A DNA stretch of 64,000 nt from Dipylidium caninum (taxonomy: Eukaryota; Platyhelminthes; Cestoda; Cyclophyllidea; Dipylidiidae): NCBI GenBank assembly GCA_017562135.1, contig QEYB01000981.1:186001-250000 (forward strand), given 5' to 3'. Shown here in pieces: positions 50,878-61,349 of the stretch; the first letter of the stretch is position 1; each line of letters begins with the position of its first letter. A program made the translations under genes and the position numbers. The notes under the pieces were generated by a model, which had not been told where the DNA came from, searched no databases, and saw only the letters and a program-made list of their open reading frames with translations.

Positions 50878-53800
50878 CTCGGTGGCACATGTGGAAACTC
50901 GCTTACTCGACTCACCAGAGCCCTGGTGCCGCAAGTCCAGGCTCCTGTTCTCACCGCCGTTTTTGTTCGTCCTTCCCGACCACCTAAAACAAAGCTACCG
51001 CCGTCTCAACGACAAGTCATCGGAGAGCGTTGGCCAGCCATCAAGGCATATGCCAAGGCCACTAATATAGGCCCGGAACGCTGAGAGAGTGGAGATCTGC
51101 AGCTTCGCAGGGCGATCCGACTCGCTCGGCGGTGTCAGGGGAAGTTGGGGGCTTCCACACCACCAGTATTTAAAATCCGCTTACGTCCACAATCCTCTCG
51201 CAGACGCCGGCACCAGAGTAAGGCGGAGGCTCGGTCTGGTTTTCACTGCCTTCTTGCGCCTCTACACGGGAGCAACTTTGTCCCTTTGCCCCCAATCCGG
51301 ACACAGTCGGCGGAGAATCACCGCCTACGGAGCACAAGCTCGCCGGGCACAGTACTCCCTCATGCCTTCGCCCCACGCCCCACCGTCAGATTGCCGTGGA
51401 ATCGCTCCCTTCACCGACTATCGTGGCGTAAAACAGTTGTAGTGCTTCAGCCCACGCACACATCACCAGCCCACGCGGGAAGGCCAGAAGGAAAGGTCCA
51501 ACTCTCCACCCACCCAACCACTCACCTAACCATTAATAAAGGGGGCATGCATTGCCGAGGTCTTTTGTTTAAATTGTGTTTACATGTAACGAAATCGCAG
51601 ACGTTATTACGCGACTTAACGGCTTTATTAAAGCCCGTGAAGGACTAAAGTGCATGTCGTTAACTGCTAATGGTTGTGGCAAGCGGTGGGGAAGGAGAGG
51701 GCGGGGAGCGGGGCGACAGATCCCGGTGTGATGTGCGGAGAGGACCACCTCCCTCAGAGAACCGCCCAAGGCTGACGTGTGAACTGTGGACTTCATTGTT
51801 GAATGGGAGGACACCAAAGACCCGTTGCCCCGTAACTTGATGGTCGTCGGTGGCGCATTCACCGTCAAATAGGACTAGGTGGTCATCCAGGCGGCGTGTT
51901 TCGTCGAGAAGCAGCAGCCTGTGGGCCACCGGTCCCGGTCCGGGGCGGGGCGAAAAGAAGGCCGCGGCGTCCGTGCTCACTGACTACAAAATCTTACCTC
52001 ACAAAGTGCCGAAATCAAAGCAAATTGGCTATTTCTGCCTGGCCGGCTGAACAGGTGGCCGAGGAAAGTAGGCAAAGGGTCATATTCGGTGGCGTGCATG
52101 TCTGATGAGAGTAGTTTCGTTGGAAAATGGGTGATTCGAGTTGTCTCAATGCGTGTGGGAAAATGTCGCGTCTACCAACAACGACATGGACGAGTAACCC
52201 AGCTCTCCAATTACTGCCAGTGGAAGGGTCTCGTAATTGCTGGCGGAGGAGATGCAACAATTACCGCTGATGCTCCAGGCACTGCCGCCAATGCTTCTGG
52301 CAGTTCGCTTCCCCGCCCCGTGACGAGGCAGGCGAGGCGACCCAAGTTAGTGCGCCACCCGCGCAGACCTCGTTGCAGCCGCCGCGCCCCCGCTGGCCGA
52401 ATTCTCTGGCCCAGTTGGCAGGGAAGTACAATTTGTTGCGGGGATCAAATGCTCCCGCAACGAAGGCGTGATGAATTGCAGAGTTTGTGCGCCCCAGGCG
52501 CGTGACTTGGGGTGGATTTGTAATAAACCCTCGAGAAGGAAGGCCTTCCCCGTCGCCTTCTCGCCATGCGTGGCCTTTTTCCAAATTATTAAATAAGATC
52601 CACGCCACGGCAATTTGAGGAGGCATTTGCGACACCTCCGCGGGGCGTAAAGCGCACAATATGCTGGGAGGATGCTCGAGCAGACGCTGAGTTTGTTAGT
52701 GCTCCGCATTAATAATGAAACGAAGGCTCGGGGGATTTTGCGAATGCGTGTGTGCGTGCATTCAGGGCGTACGGTAAAATTGCTTTCAGAGCGCACTGAG
52801 TCTCATTAATTAGGAATTAGGAATCGTCAAAAGTGAGGGGGTGTCGCGGTGGCCTCCGATGGATGCCGATAATTTCTGCCTTGTTGCACGCTGGTTCAGT
52901 GGACTCGAAGTGGAGAGCAGAGGTCAGCGGGGAGCGCCTCACATCTCGGGCGTGGCCCACGGGAGGCTGATGAGTCTACCGCCTTTTAGGGGCGAGAGAT
53001 AAAGACAATTCGCCGTCATGGCATTCATAATTATGGAAGGGGATCTTTTTTGCGCGGAGAAATGATCTTAAGGTGCGCCATATTTCCGGGAGCAACGCCT
53101 GAAAGCCCCTGTTTTGCCTCAGGACGCGAATTCTTGCGCCTCATGGCGGAATTCGTTGCAAATTTACTGTGCCGACTGGGCAGTCGCCATGGCCTCCACC
53201 ATGGCGTATCATGCAATGCGACCGGCGGTGCTAGTGCGAGTCGGGAGGTCCGGTCGGTCCGCAGCGGGATGTGGCCCCTTAAACGGCGCACCGAGCGTTG
53301 TTCGATGCAGGGGAAGTAGACGAATGAAAACTTGGCACCCGAAGACGCATGGAAACATTCTTTTCAGCGGGGCCATCAGTGGGTGAAGAGCGCGATCGTC
53401 GCTCTGCCGAACGAACCGCCTTCTACCCAAGGCCAAAAACTAGAACAGATGCGGAGACACGCCTTGCAGGGGACCTCATCCACCGCCTACGGGCGAAACG
53501 GCTCCCGCGTCTGGCGTGAGTGGGTGCGTCTGTCGACTTGAGGCGTCCGACGGCGTCTGCTCGGGCGTGTCGTCGCATCTCCCTGTGCGCGATGCGTTTA
53601 TGAGGCCATTTAGCGCCCACTTGTGCTTATGCGATGATGCCTCAGGGCCAAAATGTGCATGGGCCCTGCGTCTCTTTACATCTCTGCCATTAAGCGGCGC
53701 TCAAACCTTTCGCTGTTAAGTCACGGCTACGATAAGTAGCTATCGCGTGCGCATGCACGCACTAATGTCTTCTTCAAAAATGAAGGTGGTGCACACTTCC

Positions 53801-56800
53801 CTCGGCCCCGTTGGCACGCCAGCGATGTCATTCACTCCGACTCCCGGGAGTTGGGGCGGCGGTGGCGTGAGAGCGCTCCTCGCCTCATGACGTCCCTGGC
53901 AAGGGGTCGTCGGGACACTCGGAGCCAAGTGATTAGGCGGGGAGATAATCCTTTCCGCGACAACAAACAGGCGCTATGAGTCCTCAGCCGCAGACCAAGT
54001 TAACCATAGAGTGTACACCGCGTATGCGCACGAAGCCCGGTAGAATAAAGAGAGAGGCTTTAGGCAAAGCGGGCAGAAGAGTCTTTATCCTCTAGCCAGC
54101 CCTCACGCAGCGCTTCGAATGGGAAGCGGACTCTTCGCCGGGCGGTAGGAGGCTTCAACCCTTCTCCTACTCGTCTCAGAAAAATCTTACCCACTAAAAT
54201 GCGACACTGGCGGCACTAAAGGGAATCACTTCTGCCCAGTGGCTACTTTCACGCGTGCGGATACATATTGTGGGCTCAGTGGGCTCAGAGCAGGCGCGGT
54301 GAAAAAGTCGCAGTCAGAAGAGGTCCCGGAAGAAAGGCCCTTTCTTCCGGAGAAGCAAATCGAGGCCTTTTGGCCCCCCACCACCGCGAAGCCCAGGCGG
54401 AGTAGCAAATTGTGCGCCAGAGGGGACGGCGATGACGAGCTCGTGACTTTTCCCACAACACCCTCCGCCGTCCTCGTGGAAATATGTTGAAACAGAGTCT
54501 CTGTGAGCTACTTCCACCATGGGACCAGGGGACATTCTCGTGAAACGCATAACTCGTCCGGTGGTTGCCAAACGACGAGCTTGTGATCCTGCTAATTGCA
54601 CAATTTTACGCGAGCATTAAGGACCAAATGCATTTGCACTGGCGTATAAGTCTGCTCCACACACAGTTTCCACGCGGAACCTCATAAAAAGACGGCGAGA
54701 AGCAACCAACAAGTTCGTCGCCCGACTCGGCTAAAACTGTCCACCTCGGTGGATATGACGGAGACTTTGACCTGCCTCATCGCTCACCCCTGGAAGACGC
54801 ACTTTCCTCACAGATCTTAGTGCGACAACGGAGGCGCAGTGTATCCTGGCGTAATTTTGAAACCGCCAGATGGGGATGAGGACGCAGGTCATGTATTATT
54901 TAGGTCAGCTTCGCTCACACAAAAGCCGCCTGCCTCCTCCGTCGGGGGCCATGGCTGCGGTGTCAACAACGCGCACATCAAAGGCCACTTCCCTCGAATT
55001 GGCCTTTCCGAAGTCACATCGCTGGCAGTTTTGCCCTCGCCACCGGGCGGGCGGAAAACGGTGAGACGTGTTATTTCGCACCGAGGAAGACACGCGGATG
55101 TTGTTTTAGCGAACGTTCCCGCAACAGCGTCACAAAACGCATCCGGACGGGCGAAGCGATGGCTCGCAGACCTTAAGGCCTGCAGGCGTAGCTCCAGTAA
55201 CTGTTGGACACTTTTCTGGCCAGAACTTTAGCCACTGCCCACTTTATCGTTCAATTAGAGCTACTTTTCTCTCTGTCTAATCAAGAGAGACCGGACGCAC
55301 CTCTCTGTGGTGTTGCCTAACTGGAGGCACAAACACACACGCCAAGTTTGATTGAGTGAAACGGAGAGGGAAGCGGTGGTGCAGACGAAGACAGAGCTCT
55401 TAGGCGAGGTGTGGGCAGAGATAAGGACGGCCGCAGGAACAAAACGACCAAATTCTCAGCACAGGGCAGGACGTCGGCCAAATGCTCCCTTCGTTGGGGC
55501 AGCGCTCCTTCCCCTTGTTCAGGAAACGGAAATTTTTTATAGGCTGAGCGATGCATCCGGTTTCAAACGCAACGGTTTGTGTAGAGGCGCAGAGCGGAGG
55601 GGACACACATTTTTGTGTTCGAAAAAATGCAAAGCATCTCACTGGGGAAATGCAATGAATCGTAATTAAACGGTTGCACGAGTGGAGGTTTTTCCCTCTC
55701 TCTACCAAGTAGTATTAAAAGTCGTCTTAACGCCTCGCAAGTACGCCACTCCTGCCGACAAATTGGGCGGTGATGGACATTGTGGCACATGCCACGGCCT
55801 ATTGCAGTTGTCAAAAGTTCACGTTTCAGGGGCAGATTGAAAGCTCCGACGTAGTCGCATCGCTGCGACAGCGGTAGCTGCAGCTCGTCCGAACGACGAA
55901 TTGTCGTCCTCCCCAGTTGCCGCTGCTGTCTCAGCCCTCTAATGCGGCCTGTTGCCCCTGCGCCACACCGAGGCTGAAGGTCAAAACACTTCCACTGCGC
56001 CTCCTCCTCTGGGACTGTTAGGTGAAAAGGAACACCGTCCTGCGGACTCGTTCGTGCCGAATGAGGGAAAAGACGGCTTCCCAGAACATAGCGACGGAAA
56101 ACTGTGGAGGGTGCTCAAAAAGTGTCAGAGTATGGAAGAGGCTACACGCAGACATACTGTCTACGGTCTCAGCCGTTAGGACTCAACCGAACTCAACCGA
56201 AAGACTCGCTAAAGAGCACCGCCTTCCTCCAGTCCCCGTGCCGACGGGTATGTTCTCCCCCAACAAGTAACTCGAGCGAGGCGAATCGACTGCACATGAT
56301 AGCAAGATTTACTGCTGCCCCTCCAAACCACCGCCCAATCAGCGCCTTGGGTCGTAGACGCCGCTTCACCGCGCTGGTCTTCATTGCGCGGCTCTTTGCC
56401 CTCAGTAGCGTTGTGTGCTGGGGGAGGAGGGGAGCGGGTTTCTGCTTCTGCGGAGACGTTGCCTGAAGTTGCAGTCCACGTCTAGCAGTGCGGCCATCCG
56501 CCCACGCGGCAGGCGGAGCAGCGGTTAGCAGCAGAAGTGTAGCCGGAAAGGCGTTAGTTCATTTGGCCTATCGCGGATAAAACGTTGAACGGCCGGTGAA
56601 TCACCGGTGGGACCGCGAATCCCACGCAGGGATGCAGCGAGCTGACGGGCGGCTAAGCCGATGCCAAAAGTGCCTCACTGTGGCCATCGCGTCTGTGGAC
56701 TGGAAGCGTGACTTCCGACACTTTTCACTCTTCTCAAGGCCGCCGTTTTGCCTGTCAACGCTGCCCGCGTCGACTGCAGGGCCGCGGTGCCTCGGTCAGA

Positions 56801-59800
56801 AGTTCTCTCCAAATGTCTCAAGGCTTCCCCGAAATAAAACCCTCCGCGACCAGCGGCAAAAGGTTTCCTCTCCCCAGCTTTTGGAAAGACTAAGGCACGC
56901 GTGTCATTTCACGGAAATTCGACAGTCAGCGATCGCCTGGTCCGATTCAGGGCCACGCAGCGGGCCTGCAACCGCGACCGCCGCCCAACAAGCCTCCGTG
57001 CTGAAGTTGATGACAGCAGCCGCCGTCGTTTCCACCCATTGGGGCTGCAAGGAGACGTCACTAACTTCGCCTGCTCGTCGCTGAGCGAGGTGTCAGATTG
57101 TGTCGAGTGGAAAGAGCGTCTGACTGTGGGGATAGGCGCTCTCCACATGCCACCGAAACGTCGGGAGGCCTGTGTGCGTGAGGTGAGACCATACGAGTGC
57201 GTCAACATCAGAGAACTCACCCTAGCGAAACCTTTGGGAAGTGTCGGGCATGGCTTATCCCAGAAGCGTTAGATGAGGTGCTGAGGGAGGGGCTCATCAT
57301 TCGCTTAGCGACAGATGAAGTGCTGAGGGAGGGGCTCATCATTCGCTTAGCGACAGATGAAGTAATTTTATTGTTAAGCGTTTGTTAATGCCAAGGATTT
57401 TCTGCGATATTAACCTGAGCTTTGGGACAAAGGGATTTTGGGTGAACTATTCGCCCGGCTGTTAAAGACCGGAGGCCAATTACTAAGCACTCAGAGAGGA
57501 AAAGGTGGGAGGATGTGGGACTGACCGCTTGAGCAGGATGTCGTACTCGTCCGAGGTGCTCTCCAGCCAATTGCGCACCTGCTTCTCCACCGGCTCCCTG
57601 ACCGCAAAGGGCGGCATGGCCGAGGCCGAGGGCACCGAGAGGGGAACAGCGCCGGACTCGTTGGTGCCGCCCTCCGTCTCCTCCACCTCCCTGCCCCACT
57701 GCTCTATCTCCGGGGTCATGTGAAGCGGTGCGGCCGCGTGGTGGAGAGCGGCCGGCTGCGCCTGCGGCGGCATTGCGTAGGTCTGCTCCATGGAGTTCTG
57801 CCCCGCTTGTGAGGTGGAGCTTATGCGTCTCGCGTGCAACCTTTTAATATGGACTGGAAGGCATAATTCGGAGTGAGGTGGAAATATCTGCGACAGCATG
57901 CAAATGAGCCGCGTCACAGGGGCTGAATTCGAGGGGGGACCTGATGCTTCACACACTTTGTTTGGCCGCCGGTGTCCGGGCTGTGCACTGGTCGACCGGA
58001 AGCCTTCGCGTTTAGGCTGTTTCACAGTGAACCGTCCAACTATTTGCCCTGCTCTTGAGCGACTGCCTCCACCCCCCTCCAACACTGCGGTGCTCAGAGC
58101 GACTGTCATCTTGGACATGCTTAGTTGGACAACAATCGCCGTCGCACATAGTGCAGGCTCCGAGGCACCGAAGCAGCGACTCACACCCGACGTTCCACTT
58201 CAAAGAGAGGAATGTTATCTCCAAGTAGAGGAGCCTACCCTAGTTCCTTTCAGCAAATACACCGGGTCAACTGTCTCCCTCATCCTCTCCTATTCCCCCC
58301 GCCTATTAAAAGGATGAAATACACCCGAGGCGGGCCAAAAATAGCTCAAGTTAAGCCTCAAACTCGCCATTTCTTCCAAGTTAGCAAACATTTTGGGCTA
58401 AGGGATTCCAGCATATGGCTTCCAATGTCCGATGTTACGGGTGGGGCTGTTCACCGCGGGCGCATCGGCCGAAGGGGGACAGGAGGGAGGCGCCCCGAAG
58501 GAGCTTCATGAAGTGCGGGAGCGTCGGGGACGCAAGAGCGGCGAGAAGGCAGAGGGGGTCTCTTAATTCCTGGTTCTGCTACTGGTGTGCCATGAATAGA
58601 TGAGGGAGTTGAGCGATGCGAGAGGATGGCATTACCTGTTCGCGGCGGCGGTTTAATCGGCAGCGATCGCACCAGCTCCTGAGCATTCTCCATCGGCCGC
58701 GAAAGTGAGTCCCCCAGGTTGGTCTTTTCTTCGCTCCAATTCCTTTAAAAGGTGAACCATGCTGACTGGGTTACCAGTAGTAAAATTCGCCCTCTCCGAT
58801 TGTCAAGGGGGCGGGGACACTTAGGGCAGTAGAAGAAATAAATTCGGGGGCCGGACGGGAATAATTTAGGTGTATTCTTCAGAACCACCGCCCCTGATGC
58901 GTTTGCCGCCAGTTGCCTTCCAGTTGCGAGTTGTTTTGATCCGAGGAAGAGGAAGAGGAGCAGTAAAAGAAGGAGAAACTATTTGTCGACTGGAATGTGG
59001 TTCCAAGGGTTTCCCACCTCCCAATTTTGTTTTCTCACATCTCGCATTGCGCTCACGAGGTCCGAAACGGAGCCTGCCGGAATGGCTTTGTAAAGCCAAC
59101 AATTTAAAGTGATGAAGTTGATTAGAAAATTTCACGGTGCATTCCACACCGCCCCGAGGAGAGGTCGCGGATGTCCTGGCCCCCAACCCCCGCCCCCCTC
59201 GTTCACACGATGTCTAGACGTCCTCTCAAGTGGGTTGGCGGCAGCAGGTGGCCGGAGGGACGAGTGGTGCCGATGGGCGAAAGGCTACAGCACTCGGTGC
59301 ACTAATGACCACAGCAGGTAATCAGGAGGAGTCTGCAGTCGCAGTGGTTACCCGAAGCCTTCTCCACCCGTCGCTAAGCAGATCTCGTGGCGCAATGACA
59401 GCCCACTAAACGTATTCTCCGGTGCACAGACGCCGAAGGAGGATGTCAGCAATTCACTCGGCGTCTCCTCCTGCTGCTCCTGCCGACCCCACAAAACTGA
59501 CACGTTCCCATTCGAGTGTCAGAGTGTGATGGGCTCAGGGGAGGAAACGGCAGATTTTCCTTCTTCTCGTCTCTTGCCGCCTGAGCCCAACTCAGTCTGC
59601 ACGGTGAGGAGACGAGGGTCAGCGGGAGCGATTAGTCGTGCCCTCCCCCGCTCCTCTCTCCTTCCATTAACAGTCGCCTTTGTAGGCAGTGACTTTACGC
59701 TCCAATGCTACTAATTGTCTTAATCGCCATGGCGTTTTCAAGGTCAAAAAGGTATTTGCGTCCTCATTTCCTACTGTCGGACAACTTACCCTGAGGTGGT

Positions 59801-61343
59801 AGCGTCCAGCGAGGAATCCACGTCGTAGATCCTCTGCCTTCGAAGGAGCTTCCTCTTCTGCTTCAAGGGGAGGTGTTCCGAGGGTTCTCCACTTGTCGTA
59901 TCCTCCTACAACGAAAAGTGGTACTTTAAGTAGACATAGGCGACACCGGTGGTTGTCGACTCCTCCCCCCTCCGCCTTCGTAAGTCCTCTACTTATTCGT
60001 AAATTAACTCAACAACGCACTATCCTACGGCGAGGTATAAGTTCACTTCTCCACTTGTTCCCGCATTTGTGTCAGTAAAATGCGAGGTGAGGTTGTTTTA
60101 CCATGGCATCGCCACTTGGCGCCCACTCGAGTGTGTGTCCGGAGCCGGAGGAGCGCGCGACCAAAGGCGGCCCGGGACTGAGACGAGGCTCTGATGGCTG
60201 ATGGGAGCCGGGATCGGATTCGCAAACGGGAGGGAGACGGACGTCGCACGAAGCAGAAAGGAGCCACGCCCAACCTCCCAACTCCGCTGCCCCCAGAGGT
60301 GTGTGCTGTGTGAAACCCGTGTTTCCCCAACTTTTTAGAGGCGTATGAAATAGGCACTCGAGTTGGTGACACGCCACCAGTGGAATCCGAATTCCACCGC
60401 CTCCATGTTGAGGACATGGGGGAATTTCCCTCTACCCACTTCCAGTGTAGACGACACTCTCTTCTCAATCATTACTCACTATTTCTGCGGCAATGACAGA
60501 TAATTAATCCTAACTTATCTACGATTTTCATCAGATTGTGCAACCATTCCGCTAAAATGAAATTTATTGCACAAATGAAAAAATATGAGGGTGAAAATCG
60601 CGCTTTCGGAATGAGGGAGCCACAGTTAAGCTATTCGGATGGGCATCGCGTCGCCCGTTGTGGATGACCCGCTGCAGCGCCTGGCAGCCTGCCCCCACCG
60701 GCCGACGTGGCTGAGCGTCGACGGGCCGACCCGTTAGACCCGACATGAATTAGCCGTCACAACCTTCACGTCAAAGGCTCCGGGGTTGCCTTGCTCATTC
60801 AGCATGTCATTGTCGTTGTCATCCACGTTGTCCATGTCGTCTACAGGGGGCATCGTGGAGGCGTCCGAAGGACCTAACGAGGGCGCGCGTCTACCCAACG
60901 TGCCTCGAACCAGCCAGGCAAGAACGCCACCCGAACTGTTCCTGCTCTCGTCGTCGCGCCTCGATGATGCCCTCCGTTTGGGCGTGGGTGTTACCGTAGA
61001 GACTTGACTGGCGCTGCCCTCCAAGTCGGGACAGGTGAAGCCGAGATCGAGGCGAGCCAGGTTCCGCGTCACTCGGTACAGCGTGCGCTGCATGAAGGGG
61101 CAGCAAGTGCGCTGTCGGGGCATCTTCGCTTTCGTCACCAGATACTCAAAGCAGTAGTTATTTCGTGTTTGCATAACTGCGGCATGGGCGTTGGGAATTG
61201 GCGAAACTCTTCTCTGACCGTTCACTCGGGGGGAGATGGGCATTTCGTTAGACTCGACCGGACTGGACTGGGAAACCTTAGACATAAGGCACAATCCGAC
61301 GTTCCCTCTCCTCAGTGAAGACCGATCTTTCGGATAGTTGAGC
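48779..61343 (-). CDS. Unrecognised multi-exon gene with long disordered tail
   Basis: I do not recognise this protein. Six exons on the minus strand fit in phase: 61343-60764, 59905-59790, 58742-58636, 57853-57526, 50983-50916 and 50877-48779. Donors include GTAAGT, GTAATG, GTCAGT and GTGAGT; acceptors include CGTTGTAG, CCTTTTAAAG, ATGCCTTCCAG and TTGTTTTAG. Together they encode about 1,100 residues: first a basic, cysteine-containing segment (NNYCFEYLVTKAKMPRQRT, TLYRVTRNLARLDLGFTCP), an acidic Asp/Asn run (DDMDNVDDNDND), a basic patch (KQKRKLLRRQRIYDVDSSL), a Pro-rich turn (LPIKPPPRT), an amphipathic stretch (EKQVRNWLESTSDEYDILL), then about 700 residues rich in Ser, Pro, His and Gln. It ends with a conserved-looking acidic helix (DEKTDEIFQAFLQHDPLMDD) and a basic C-terminus. 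No signal peptide or membrane helix lies in the visible part; the 5' end is unresolved. It looks like the cytoplasmic tail of a receptor, channel or scaffold protein, which is inference only. Confidence 0.65.
50878..50915 (-). other. 38-base intron that decides the reading frame of the terminal exon
   Basis: On the minus strand GTGAGTCGAG to GCCACCGAG, 38 bases. Removal carries the frame into the 699-codon terminal exon. Retention stays open (no stop inside) but enters another frame, adding about 50 residues and ending at 50752. Confidence 0.6.
50984..57525 (-). other. 6.5-kb intron of the unknown gene
   Basis: Lies between the exon ending DEYDILLKR and the 68-base exon beginning WSGRTNKNG. 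Contains no supported gene on either strand, a 42-base tandem duplication at 57272-57355, and one copy of the recurring GGCCAAATG word plus one in reverse. A weak exon-like stretch at about 52050-51990 does not fit the phase. Confidence 0.5.
57272..57355 (+). repeat. 42-base perfect-but-one tandem duplication
   Basis: Two adjacent 42-base units, 57272-57313 and 57314-57355, differ at one base (GATGAGG against GATGAAG) and a seven-base third start (GATGAAG) follows. The unit is a multiple of three and open on the plus strand, but no gene is supported there. Confidence 0.95.
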
Positions 61344-61349
61344 CTACAA

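Noticed and set aside
51990..52050. Exon-like stretch (RPGRNSQFALISALCE) with GTTCAG acceptor and GTAAGA donor in the large intron of the unknown gene
   Set aside because: Its end phase does not match the next placed exon, so including it breaks the frame; kept only as a note.
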